From positions 134,933,875 to 134,997,874 of the forward strand of contig CM034546.1 in NCBI GenBank assembly GCA_020055645.1: a stretch of 64,000 nt of DNA, written 5' to 3'. The notes beneath the pieces are model-generated. The model worked only from the letters and a program-made list of their open reading frames with translations, ran no database searches and was not told the origin of the DNA. Shown here piece by piece: positions 35,331 to 47,094 of the stretch. The DNA is from Tomocerus qinae (Eukaryota > Arthropoda > Collembola > Entomobryomorpha > Tomoceridae). The number at the start of each line of letters is the position of its first letter. Within the stretch, counting starts at the first letter, position 1. Made by a program: the position numbers and the translations under genes.

Positions 35331-36824
35331 GGGGGCTGTTCCTGAATTAATTCAAAAGTTTGAAATATTTCGAATTCAAACAAAATATGCTTTTAATGTT
35401 AGCCGAAACCCGCCCAGCCACGTTGGTTTGGTAGAGTACTCAGTGGTCTGACTAATCAATGCGTGCTTTAATTATCAGTTCGATTCTTTTGCTGGGCGAA
35501 ATGGCCGACTGCTGTTTAAAGGCGAGTGTTTGAGTTGTTATTATGGAATTAGGACAAGTACGAGCCCGCAGATACAAGGGCCATCACATGGATACCTCGT
35601 CTCGACTACGAGAGTAGCTTGGATAACCTGTCTTTGTTAGTAGACTTCCGATAACAGTCCTACAACAGTGACTCGTAAATAACAGCCTTTGGCTTCTCGG
35701 GTATTAATTAACAAACAATACCAGTGTTGAGGGAGTTGGCAATAGGCCCGTAATGAGGTCTGCGCCCAGTACTATCACTGTGTACCCCATATAACATACA
35801 TACATAGCTGAAACCCATAGCCCTACCAACCGACAAGCTACCTGTATACGGATATATGCAAACACTCGACAGTAGTGCAATACTCAAAATAACGAAATGT
35901 TTACATTTGGTTTACATCGATTTTCTTAAATGATTTGGCGTCAGCAATGATTGAACATTTGTCCATGTCAAGATTTCAACAGTTTAAAATATAAAATGTA
36001 TATAAACTGGGAGGAATATCGGTAATTTTTTCGGATGCAGCCTAGCCAATCCGTTTGCCATTCCGACCATGTACTACACTAGAAAATCGGGCCAGGACTT
36101 TTGCTAATTTTGAAGCAAATGTCAAGAAGGTTTCATGAAAAAGTTTAAAATGTAAACTGCTTTATACTTGACCGCATGTTAAGGCTATGAATATCCGACA
36201 AATTGAAGGGACCTACCGGAGACCCGAAAACCGAATACCGTAGACCCAAAACCGAATAACGCAGACCCGAAAACCGATTTTCGCGCGGGTTTTTTTAATG
36301 GCGCGAAAATGTCGGTGCCGATTTCTCGGTCAAAAAGCCACATTTTGAAAATTAACAAAGAGCAAAGAGCCTTGGGTTCGAGGTCTAGATCCGTACTTTA
36401 TTAACACTTTTTACTACCATTCAACCGTACTCGAGATTTTTGTACAGGCATTTCAATGTATTAGCCTCCAACTTATCTCAAACTTTTAGCTGGGAGAAGC
36501 TGCAGAAGGAGAGCAAAACAAAACTCATCCTGTTGGCATCACCAAAAGTGGTAGGAGCCTACATTCATGAACATTCTGCAGATGGCTGTTGGTATTGGTT
36601 CCCATTGTTAAACAGCTACACATCCCATTCAAAATTAAGAACTTGGGTGTAAATATTTGTTATTTTGAGTATTGCACTACTGTCGAGTGTTTGCATTTTG
36701 CATATCTCCGTATACAGTTAGGTTGTCGGTTGGTAGGGCTATGGTTTCGGCTAACATTAAATGCATATTTTTGTTTGAATTTCGAAATATTTCAAACTTT
36801 CGAATTAATTCAGGAACAGCCCCC
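35331..36824. mobile_element. TTAA-target DNA transposon (piggyBac- or Kolobok-like), nested
   Basis: The left arm from 35331 and the right arm ending at 36824 are long inverted repeats. They begin GGGGGCTGTTCCTGAATTAA and stay alignable for at least 75 bp. After the SINE at 35412-35805 is removed, the arms continue to match for about 100 bp more (CATAGCCCTACCAACCGACA at 35817-35836 against the right arm). TTAA flanks both ends (35327-35330, 36825-36828). No transposase. The interior also has a short tandem of ACCGAATA..GTAGACCC units at about 36200-36275. Superfamily is inferred only from TTAA and the G-run terminus. Confidence 0.8.
35412..35805 (+). mobile_element. tRNA-derived SINE, about 394 bp, with 11-bp target duplication
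   Basis: The first 85 bp fold as a tRNA-like head. A 7-bp acceptor stem pairs GCCCAGC (about 35413) with GCTGGGC (about 35492); an A-box-like TTGGTTTGGTAGAGTACTCA and a B-box-like AGTTCGATTC are present. The body is unrelated to tRNA and ends in a short ATACATACATA tail. The flanks AGCCGAAACCC (35401-35411) and AGCTGAAACCC (35806-35816) form an 11-bp target duplication with one mismatch. It interrupts the left arm of the TTAA element. It is not a functional tRNA gene. Confidence 0.8.
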
Positions 36825-37932
36825 TTAACAGGGCGAGGATGGGTAGTATACAGCCATGTGTTAGCTGCAGAATACAATACTTCTGTTTATCATCAAAAAG
36901 TGGTTACCATAGGTGAAATACTTTTTTTACTATATGACGTCACTTAACATTTCCATGGGCCCGAACCCGACAATGTGTTTTAAATATAAACAATGGTCTA
37001 TCGGGCCGGAAAGTCCAGCCAAACCGGATATTGTGCTTTCTAGCGACTGCGCATTGGCCCGAATTTCATAGACCGTTGATTGGACTCAGTATTGATAGCC
37101 TAGTCCTTGCTCATTAATTACAAAATATTACCCTTACTCATTAATTACAAAATATTACGGACATAGTAGATACAAACATTTATTCAGGAATAGTGAAAGA
37201 ATCCCATGCGCATGCCCCACTTTATCTTTATGTAGAGTAAAGATTGTTCTGATGTTATAATCATAGAATACCGATAGGTGGCGGTTATAATAATATGAAA
37301 CAACTCATTTCGTTTGTTTAGAGGGAGGGGGCATGCGCTTTCGTGCTTTCAAGGAACGTTTATAGTTGATGGGAGGAGGCGATGTCCAAAAGAGTTACAG
37401 CTAGCACTTGCGCTACACTTGAGAGAGGGGGTTTTAAGTTTTAGGTTATGTAATATGCAGGTTTCCTAGGCTCTCCTACCAAAAATAGAAAGTCAGATCA
37501 GGTATTGGTATTAGTGCGATTATATTATAGAAGACTAATATCTGTGTTATAATAATATAATGTTTCACGGACGGAACATTCATTATTGTATTGTACATGT
37601 TGTGTTGTGTACTGTTATTGTTATTATAAAGTTACGGGCACTTACGGGCGCCCGCGGGCAGCCCGTGCCCGCCCGTGAACATCTTTGATGGGCCCGTGCC
37701 TGCCCGTGAGAATCCTTGGTTGACTCATACCCGCCCGTGCCCGTCCGTGAGTATCCTTGATTAGCCTGTGCCCGCCCGTACCTGCCCGTGAGCATACTTA
37801 GCTAGCCCGGTGCCCGTACATGCCCGTGAAAAATCCGTTTAACGTGCCCGTTCCCGCCCGTGCCCGTACGGGCACGGGCCGGGCAGCTGCCCGTACGGGC
37901 TGCCTGTGCCCGTGCAACTCTCTACTATGAAT

Positions 37933-38628
37933 AATACTAAAAGTAGATGCTGCAGTAATATGAAGTGTTAGGACAGCTCATGTATATTTTTAGGTGTGCG
38001 AGTGTAACGTTATTCATGAAATGTAGCCGAAAGTCATAAAGTCAACACATCCATCACACAGCCTTTCGACGAACTGTACATAAAATGCCTTATCATTATT
38101 ACTTTAAGTTGTTTCCGATGTTTATTTAAATGAATTCATGCCAATTGAGAACATCCTTAAAACCCATTAGTCCTAAAAATCCTATCCTCAGTCGACAAAA
38201 TTCATGTCACAATAAGGGCAACTGTTTTTAATTCTTACATTGTTCTCATTGCTAAAAATCTACATTACCATCAAAAAGCGTTTATTATTATTCACTCTGA
38301 CGCCGAATAGAATTCATTAATAAATATTAAAAGATTTTGAATTGCGAAAAGTTAAACGCAATCAGTTCGGGAAGAAACGACGTTTAATATTCACAAGGTA
38401 GGTAATTGTTTAACTTTGAATAATATTGCCACGTAGTTATAACTTATAAGTATATAGTTAACCTATTTATTTTATTTAAGATGTGTTTAAATGTCTTTAA
38501 TTTTCAATTAATTCAATTTCACCGTAAATATGAAAATATAATTCCAAGAATTTAAATTCAATTTAAATGCATGTTCAGTTTTGATTTTATTCTTAGGTTC
38601 CAAACAAAGTCAAGACGCAATAATCAAA
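37933..38628. other. intergenic, 5' flank of Cys-rich protein gene
   Basis: AT-rich DNA without repeat or gene. A TTCTTAG acceptor-like site at about 38590-38596 precedes the start codon, so a 5' untranslated exon is possible. Confidence 0.35.
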
Positions 38629-39075
38629 ATGACGACAACGGTTCTTACTTTGAGTATGGTCATCAGTTTTCTGTTTCTGGTGACAGAAGGTCAGAGATAC
38701 AGTGGACTGGAAGGGCCATGCAACTCCTTTGGGAATGTGTGTGATCCGAGTAAATATCTGACTTGTGACTTCAATGATAACAGATGCAGATGTCGGAGTC
38801 CTCAGATGGTTTGGGTAAATCTTTATCAGCGATGTACTTACGCTGTAGGTGAAATTTGTCCGGGTAATAATAATGACCATGGTTCCAACTTGCCCGGATG
38901 TCCACCAAACTCTTACTGCAAATCTTCATCCTCCAAATGTGTCTGCAACTCTTCACACCGACCAAACGCTGACCGTTCTGCATGCAACGGTGGAACAAAT
39001 CTACGATTTGCAAGTCCTTTCATCCTAGCCATTTTATTTGCACCCACTTTCTTAACTAAATGTCTTCCACTTTAA
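38629..39075 (+). CDS. secreted Cys-rich protein, probably GPI-anchored
   Basis: A single open frame of 148 aa. Signal peptide at 1-22 (MTTTVLTLSMVISFLFLVTEG). About 12 cysteines follow in two EB/EGF-like blocks: CNSFGNVCDPSKYLTCDFND with CRCRSP, then CPPNSYCKSSSSKCVCNSSH. The C-terminus is a small-residue stretch (NGG) followed by a hydrophobic tail (FILAILFAPTFLTKCLPL), typical of a GPI-attachment signal. Likely displayed outside the plasma membrane. Such EB-module proteins are common in arthropods and have no assigned biochemical activity. The start is the first ATG of the frame. Confidence 0.75.
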   Translation: MTTTVLTLSMVISFLFLVTEGQRYSGLEGPCNSFGNVCDPSKYLTCDFNDNRCRCRSPQMVWVNLYQRCTYAVGEICPGNNNDHGSNLPGCPPNSYCKSSSSKCVCNSSHRPNADRSACNGGTNLRFASPFILAILFAPTFLTKCLPL

Positions 39076-40147
39076 ATAAACGACCACTATTTATAATTAT
39101 TAAATATATTGTATGTTTAAAGATAAAACAGAATGCTTAGACACTTTTAAAATGTTGATACTATATACATACCAAAGATTCATAATATAATGTAATGTGT
39201 TTGCAATCTTAAAGCTGTTCTATATTTAGTATCCGCTATTGTTCTAACCACATGTATACATGACAATGACATTAATTATCGGATAAGTATGCAATTTCTT
39301 GTAAGTAATTTCCTGTAATTCTTATTTATAGATTTTAATAATAATGTGAACCAATCTCTCATTCTTGAACTCTTTCTTGACGCCCAATAAATTAATTTTT
39401 ATTTGTAGTAAGTATAATTCTTAAGTTAATTTTCTAAGTAAACAGAGACAACTCACAGATTTATAATAACTAATTTATATAGGTACTAACAATAGTATTA
39501 ATACTGAGTATATACTGAGTATGTACTTGTGAATATAATTTATCATATTAATTTATTATTCCTACTACTTTCATACTATAAACTATATAATCTATATAAA
39601 CTATATATAAACTACTAATCGTCATAATATCTATTTAAGTAATACAAACACATAAACACAAATAAACATACAGTGAAACTGAACAAAGGAACATAAACAA
39701 AATAATAGCCCCAATGCAAGTCCCATTGTATCTCAATCATTAAATTCACATTTATAAGGTTTTTAGGGCATTTTTATTTTCCTACTGCACAGCTGATGTC
39801 GAATAAGATCACGACAACTATTACATAGAGGAAGCATAAAATATTTCTTTATTAATTTTAGTCTAGGATTATTTATCATGTTGAATTAAAAATTACAAAG
39901 CTTAGGAAAAAGAAAAAAATATAACCAAGCAGAGCTAATTTTTAAAGACTTCTCACGATGTTTTGAAAAAAGAAAATAAATGGAAAAAACTAGAAAACAT
40001 TGAAGGATTACTAGAAGTGCCTGACTATGCCTATTTCCATTACTACAATTTATATAGAAAATACCACAGAGATTTACTATACTTATTTGTATATAACTAA
40101 ACACCCACGCATACATTATGGTTTAATTACTTTAACTAGACGAATTT
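39076..40147. other. intergenic, no gene seen
   Basis: Very AT-rich with short TATA/ACTATATAAA repeats (about 39560-39620). No coding frame. Confidence 0.45.
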
Positions 40148-42966
40148 TCATGGTATACATTCCGTGACTAAATTATCATTAGCATGTTCCATTTCAACTA
40201 CAAAACTTTGATTGGAAAACGAGAGCAAAGTTATAGCTTCCTTTTCTTCTAAATATTTTGTATCGGTTGGTTGCTGGATTCCTTTATTGTGCACTCGAAG
40301 ATGTTGTTTCAAATGAGTACTATTTCTGAATCCTTTGGGACAATATTCACAGAATAAAAGCAGTCCAGTGTGAACACGATAATGCTCTCGCAGTTTAGTT
40401 CCGGTGTGGAAACCCTGGCCACATTCTTCGCACAAGTAAGGTCTATCTTTTTTGTGGTATACAGAATGGGCAGTCAGTGCACTCTTCGTTGAAAACTTTT
40501 TTGTGCAGATGGGACATGTAAACTGTTTCTCGTCATTGTGCAAATACATGTGTTTATTCAAATTGCCTTTTGAAGAAAATATTTTGAAACAAATTGTACA
40601 TTCAATCACTTTCGATTCTCTAGAAGTCTTTGGGGGTTTAGCATGACTTGATAATTCATGATTTTGTAAACTCACTACATCAGTAAACACTTGACTGCAC
40701 TCTCCACAGTTTATTTCTGTCCCTGTGGGCAGATGACTATATTGATGATAAATCAATTTTCTTTTACTATAACAATTCTTATCACAGTCTGCACATTTGT
40801 ATAATTTCTTTGGTCTTATTTGGACACCCTCAACGTTTTTAATTTTGCGCCTCTTTAGATTACTTTTGATTGCAGTTTCAACTTCCGCTTCTAATTCTTC
40901 TTCATTTTCAAAATTCGATTCAAATCTAAAAATAATAAACAGAAACATTACATGCAATCTATTTCAATATGAATAATAAATATTTTATTTATGCTGTGAA
41001 TGGAATTACCCCCATTCTATATTTATAACTAAATAAATTTAAAACCTTACTTAAAGTTGTTTGGGTCATCATTGCTACTTTCTTCTTTGACGCTTTTGAT
41101 TGATGTTTCTGTCAAGTTCAGTAGAAGTTCGTCGTCTATTTTTCTCTTCAGTTGCTTTTCTTTTCCTAGAGCAATGGCTTTCTCACACAGTTTGCATTCG
41201 CCGTCGAAATCTTTAGTGTCATCGTGATGTTTCTGGATTCTTACGTGATCTTTTAAACAATGCATGTACTTGTAAGTGTTTTTACAATGAGCGCATTTAA
41301 ATACCTTCTCACTAAAATGTTTCTTTTTCAAATGCTTCAAAACAGAGGATTGCATGGCGAAACGAAATCCACATTTAGGACAGGCAAATGGTCTTTCTTC
41401 ATTGTGGATGCTAATATGAGATTCTAAATCCGTTAATTTCGTGAATACTATTTTGCAGTATTTGCATTTGTTTCTACTAATACTTCGTTTACTACAAGTC
41501 TTTTTCTTTAAGTCGCTCTTCACTGGACGCCTCCGTCTTTTGCCAATTTTTCTTAATTTCAAATCGTTATAGGAACCTGACGACGATTCTCCAAACCTAA
41601 ATATTATTTCAAACAATTCATTACAATTTTTTAATGTTGGTTTTGAATTTATCGAAGAATTTCGTTCGGGTTTTTAATTATGTCCACCATTATATCTGGA
41701 TATGATTATTAATTAAAATATTTTCATCTATACTTATCTACACTAACTTTCTAGTTGCTTTTCTAAGAATACCAATGTTATTATACATGCAGTAGTTGAT
41801 AGTGTACAGCCTTAAATATATACGTACATGACATATATTAGATATATAATTTATTTACTAATTAATTAATTATTGAGATTTTTACATTTAAGAAAACGAC
41901 TGAACTTAGTCACATTTAAAGGAGTAACGCAACCATATCCCTTCTTCTATTTTTAGAAATTTTTTAGACATAAATACATTAGGAAATTTTTCCTTACATG
42001 TTTATTTGACAATCATCTCCAGCTTCTTCCGAATCATCGTCCAATTCTTCTACACCATTATCTCCTATTCCTTCAAAATTAGTACAAAACAGTTTAGCTG
42101 CTTTTAATGCAGCTTTTCGACGTGGTAAAATATGCCTCCGTTTTACGTATTCTAACTCTGTAAGGTAAAATGTAAAACATTGTTAAGACATTATACTAGC
42201 TGTGTATATTTTAATTTTAAATTTTTATAATTTTAATAGCTGATTTAAGAAATTATTCCATAAGTGAAATAAATATGACTATGGAGAAATAATGCTAGAT
42301 TCGAACAATTTGCTGCTTACTGTTCCTTGACTTACTGCACACTTTCCTCACATTATTTCCTATTCGCTTCACAATTGGTTCCCGGGATGCTAGGGTAAAG
42401 TCGTTAGAAAAAACATCATTGGCATTGAAACTGTCTTCCTTTTCGTCTTCATGAGAATTGTCAGAGTGAACAATTTCTGTCTTAATTGTCAATCGTTCGC
42501 CTTCTGCACAATTTTCTGGATACAATATTGTCGCTTCTCCATCTGAAACTCCAACAGTTTCATTCGCCTGACTCTCTTCATAAGAAACAAATGGATCCGG
42601 GTCTGGAAGGTCGATGTCAGAGGATACCGTTTCATTTTTAACATTGCAAGTATTCTCGTCCCTTCTTCTCTGAAAGTCTACTGTGAAGTGCTCGACTAAT
42701 TCATCAATTTTTCCCTGGAGAGCCTCCAGTTTGGTGTTCAACAGACAGATTTCCTTGGCACAAAGAAAACAATCTTGACAAAACGGAAGAGGTGTACAAT
42801 TATTCCACTTGAAAAAGTACTCGCCGAGATCCTCTTTGCTTATTAGTCGACAACAAATGTCATAAACATCTTGGCTACTCATAAATTCAGATTTTAGCGA
42901 TTCGACATTATCTAAATTCTTGAAGCAAAATGGACACATTTCCATAATGTCATCTGTGTTTTCCAT
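40148..42966 (-). CDS. ZAD-like C2H2 zinc-finger protein, nine fingers, 4 exons
   Basis: Exons 42336-42966, 41998-42157, 41051-41596 and 40148-40925 (phases 1, 2, 2) give 704 aa. The N-terminus has a ZAD-like treble-clef pattern with Cys pairs at 11/14 and 63/66, then a coiled stretch (LLNTKLEALQGKIDEL). A long acidic linker follows. Fingers: three in exon 3 (CKYCKIVF, CPKCGFRF, CAHCKNTY) and six in exon 4 (CADCDKNC, CGECSQVF, CTICFKIF, CPICTKKF, CEECGQGF, CEYCPKGF), each ending in H-x3-5-H. Exon 1's open frame runs past its splice site to a stop, but the GTAAGT donor at 42335 and a phase-matched exon argue for splicing. Probable nuclear transcription regulator that dimerises through the ZAD. 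Confidence 0.9.
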
Positions 42967-44690
42967 GACTCGTACAAGTGACAGCTGGCAGGTGCACAGC
43001 TAACAGCTGATTATGGGATTGATATTTGTCAAAATCCAGAAAGCCCTGTAGATTAGATGAATTGGAAAATTAAATTATATCAAGTTTTGGGTAAGTGGTA
43101 AGAGTAGCAATGTCAGGGTAGGAAACATTTTTTCTAATTTTTGTAATTAACATAATTAAGATATATTTACTAACTATTATATTTATTACACTTATGACTT
43201 ATAATTTTAAAAGCTTACATATAGTGTATTATTGTAAGCAGAATCTGCGTAAAAACTTGAGATTGTGAGTAAAACGTTGCGAGTCTTCAGTTTTAGTTAA
43301 AGAATATTTCCATTTTACAGCCTTCGTATTCGTTCTTCAGTTTAGTTGTCCAGCCAATCCAGTAACCCAGTCCACTTTTCAGTTTTTTCATTACTGTATG
43401 TTTATTTGTATGGATTCTGGAGATTTTCTATTTTGATTTTTCGCAGTCAAGTTAACATCTCTGTTTCTCTGCCCATTGTGTCTCAGTTGTCCCCTTTATT
43501 TCTTACTCGATATTTTTGTCAAATTTTATATATTTTATCGTTTTAAAAATTGAATTCAAAGAATTAATAAAAATTAAAGCTCAAAAAATTTCATAATATG
43601 ATGATACTACAAAACATGATATTATAATGTGTGAGATCCATTTCATCAGATGAGGATCGAATTAGAAGTTACTAATTTCCATGAGATTTTGAATTTCGTT
43701 ATCCAGGTATCATGTCATTTTTACCTGTTAAAAGACAAATCCATAAACAGTATACTATGACTATGACAAATCTCAAGATTGTTATTGCATTGTAAACTAT
43801 TAGCTAATAGGAATTATCTACCAGGAAAACCCGGCATTACAATTTCCACTCCACAAACTCCACATTGATAGTATTATTAACATGAGTAAGCAGAATCTTG
43901 ATGATGAAGACTATTGTTCGTACATTTTATTTGTTAATAAGTTATCCTTTTAGACTGTCTCCAGTATTTGGTTTTAGCGATAATAAGTAACCTTTGGTCG
44001 AAGTCGAAGGATGTTGCCATCTCATTCTGGATTTGACTGGATATAATTTGGTTTAGCTATAGTAGTTGATGTAGAGAACAAAGTCCATTCTATATAGTAT
44101 AATAGAGTATCACTAGAAGAAAATAATTGTTTGCCTTTAAAGTGATACTTCTGCAACCATTTACTACTTCATTCATTCAATGTTAGACAAATATGGGGCC
44201 AAGGAAAGTTGTGGTAAAATGAAACAACATTTGCAATTGGTATTAAAATGTTGACACATGGAAATTGAAGCTAATTATGTCTCATTTTCTTAGCACTTAT
44301 GACAGACATAATTAAAACAACCAATAATTACTCCAGATTCTAAATTTTTCAATTAATTATTACCCCACGATCTACCTATATTAGTATAACCTTAACCTTG
44401 TATTTGAATAATTGAACATTTTTCATCAATGCATTACCATCAAAATTTTGATACTTACTCTTTCATTTACTACTTTGTTCTGCTTATTGCCCTGTTTTCG
44501 ATGAGTAAAATCAAAAATATTCATTTTTCTCTCCGATTCGAAAAATAAAAATCTATTTTAATAGACAGTAAAACGTTCATAAGTGTTTAAGAAAACTTTG
44601 GACATTAAAACTGAGTGAGTGATATAATTCTAAAGGAAAGAGCAGAATTAAATAATTCTGAGGAAAATGATCAGGTATAGGAATTTTAAC
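42967..44690. other. intergenic; 5' part of the segmental duplication
   Basis: From about 43330 the sequence matches 56190 onward (for example gattttctattttgattttt in both), forming the upstream part of the duplication. It presumably contains the promoter of the 44691 gene. No other gene seen. Confidence 0.6.
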
Positions 44691-46480
44691 ATGTCAATGG
44701 GGACTAAGACTAAAATGGGTACTAAAAGTCCATCGGAATCTCGGGCAGAAATTACTCCAGCAATGTTGAAAAAGGAAGCCTCTGATCAACACCTGGAATC
44801 TTTAGCTAAAGAGAAATTTCAGCATTCAATTGACGCTTTGAAGGACAGAATAAAAGCAAGAAGAAATCTGGTTGTTAAACATTCAGAAAGTCATACAGAC
44901 TGTACAGAGCCAGTCAACGAAAATATTCCTGAAGCTCCTCCACCATATCCTCATCCTCCTCCTTATGAAAATCCGAAATTAGAAAAGCCAATCGTCCCCC
45001 GTTTTGATGCCGAAGAAATTAAGAAAACACTAAAAAAGCTTCAGAAAGGCAGAAATTTAGAAAAGTTGCTCGAGACGCATGGAATTCGCCAAGGCGTTGA
45101 TGTACCTTCCCTTAAAAAGCACATGGACGTTGTTTTAAAAGATGTTAAAACAAAAGAAAAGAAAGACAAACCTATTGCTAAAGGTATGAAGTATTCGTAT
45201 GTTGCTTGACTTCCATAATGTCATTATTAAGTATTGAATTAAAATTACTTTATGTTTACAGATCTTAAACCTGAAGTCGAGCCTATTGCAAAAGGTTAAC
45301 ATTTAACATTGATTTTTTATTCATTCATTCATCTCTGCTATTTATTCAAAGGATTAAAAGTTAGTACTTTTAATTATTTTTTCACACAGGTGGTCGTCTT
45401 AGCCCTAAAGTCAAACCTATTACAAAAGGTTAGCTTCGCACTTAGTATTTATTTTTTTATTGAATCTGAATATTATTATCTACAATCTAAAATTAAACAG
45501 TTATCTAAAACTTCATTTCTTAGATCTGAATCCTGCAGATAAATGGCAGAGACAAATGTCACAACTAAAAGATTTAAATCATGGAGACAACTTGGAAAAA
45601 TGGCTCGAGAGCTTGGATGTTCCTAATAATGTGTCAGCTCCTCATGTCAAAGCAAAATTAAGAAAGTATTTCATGCATGAGACTTTTGAAACTTTACAGG
45701 GTAGGAATATTCTTTAGAGCATTTTTCATAAAACTGTTAACTTGAGTTTTAGAGTATAATATGTAACTGGAAAATAAATATGTCATTTTTGTTTAATAGG
45801 AAGGTCCATAATTTATGAGGAAGATACTAGAGCCAAAAAGCTCTGGGACCAATTTAAAGGTATTTATATTTCCAACGTCATAGGAAACTGTTGAGAAAAG
45901 ACTGACCAAAAGATAAAATCGGAATTTCTTTCCTTTTAAGACATGAACCCAGCCAAACAAGTGGCCGTCGTTGTCGGAATTACAGCCGTGACCGCAGTAG
46001 TTGGCTTTTTTACTTGGGAACTCTTAACGTTAGGTAAACTCCTCATTTTACACAGTAACCTTGTAATTATTATTATATTTATATTATTTCTATTTGAGTA
46101 AAATGTGTCTAAATACATTTAAACATATAGTTAAAATGTTTATTGCAATTAAGTTGATAAAAACCAGTCATTGTAATAAATTTTATTTATAGTATTCCCG
46201 AGTGTAATGGCTGTCAACCCATTTTTAGTGGAAGTTGGGGCTCAAGTATTTGTTCAGAGACAAGAAGGTGCATATCATTTGCTAATGAACCAAACAGAAA
46301 GGATGAAGCCACTCAGTACTGCATGGGCAAATCAATTTATCCTATGGAAATATATTTAACTCGATAAATTCTCAAGAAAGCTAAAAAACATTACAGTGAA
46401 GTGGAAAGTAATATGAAAATGAAAAATAAAAATATAATCTATAAAAACAGAATCCATGCTATCTGCTTATATACCTAAAT
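43330..46480 (+). repeat. segmental duplication, copy 1 (partner 56190-59650, direct)
   Basis: Direct, diverged copy of 56190-59650, including the whole 7-exon gene, its introns and about 1.4 kb of 5' flank. Exon sequences are more similar than introns. Limits are approximate because they were judged by eye. Confidence 0.8.
44691..46359 (+). CDS. unrecognised membrane-anchored protein with PPxY motifs, 7 exons (paralogue 1)
   Basis: Exons 44691-45183, 45262-45294, 45390-45428, 45524-45700, 45800-45859, 45941-46033 and 46193-46359, all phase 1, give 353 aa. Order: basic, charged N-terminus; two PPPY motifs (83-86, 89-92; candidate WW-domain ligands); helical module around GRNLEKLLETHGIRQGVDVP; two micro-exons of 33 and 39 nt encoding similar PKVKPITK/PEVEPIAK peptides; a second, related helical module (GDNLEKWLESLDVPNNVSAP); one transmembrane helix about 275-297 (VAVVVGITAVTAVVGFFTWE); a C-terminal domain ending FILWKYI. 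I do not recognise the family. The start was chosen because the acceptor-like TATAG at 44680 precedes it and the paralogue starts at the same place. All splice sites match the copy at 57787. Confidence 0.8.
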
Positions 46481-47094
46481 GTAATTCAATTTCATGGTCT
46501 TCAATTATACCTAAGTCATATACGAAAGGAAAGCCGAATGGTGTATAGAAGTTACGCAGGAAAATATCTCGTATCATGGGAGAACATCAAATTGTCAACA
46601 CGTTTTTGTCAATACATTTATTCTACATGGTTAGATTAGGTTAGAGTATAATATAATAGGTTATAGTTTCGACAAAAAGGTGTTGACAATTTGGGGGTGA
46701 ATCATTTACTGATAGCTGCATTGCCATTTGTGGCATATAAGTAGCCAAATTACTCAAAAGCCTGCATCTCTCCCTGAAACCATAGGAAATTCCTACCAGT
46801 AGAAAATTCAGTAGACAAAAGGGTTAAAAATTGAAATGCATTTTTATTTAGAAATTCTCACATTAAAAACAAATCACAATGTCTATTAGCAAAGATGTAA
46901 TGGCAAACGTACCCTTATGAAATTGTCTATATGAAAATGATACATCGATATTTTACAGTTATAGCCATAAATTTAATTAAAGTTTGATTTCATTACAACA
47001 GAAATTGGCAAATTTTGGCAAATTGGCAAAACTTATAATACTGGGACAAATATTATGTCCTGTTTTAAGCAATATAATTTAAATAGTTCTTTGA
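46360..47094. other. intergenic, no gene seen
   Basis: Holds the 3' end of the preceding gene (AATAAAAATATAAT at about 46425) and AT-rich DNA. No repeat or coding frame recognised. Confidence 0.4.

Larger units (their letters stand above)
34015..37924. mobile_element. hAT-type element, 3.9 kb, with GC-rich subterminal arrays and nested insertions
   Basis: Both ends read inward as TAGAGAGTTGCACGGGCA and are flanked by the perfect 8-bp repeat CTATGAAT (34007-34014 and 37925-37932). Next to each end lie GC-rich arrays of GCCCGTGCCCGCCC units separated by short AT-rich spacers (34026-34328 and about 37630-37900), in striking contrast to the AT-rich surroundings. No transposase is recognisable. 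A TTAA-type element (35331-36824), itself carrying a SINE, is inserted inside. A fragment of the same family lies at 50592-51030. Confidence 0.85.

Noticed and set aside
35412-35500. tRNA gene
   Set aside because: A tRNA-like fold is visible, but the sequence is the head of a SINE with a target duplication; the body continues far beyond and the arms are degenerate.
36440-36947. Several overlapping plus-strand open frames
   Set aside because: They lie in the right arm of the TTAA element and mutually overlap in different frames; no transposase motif.
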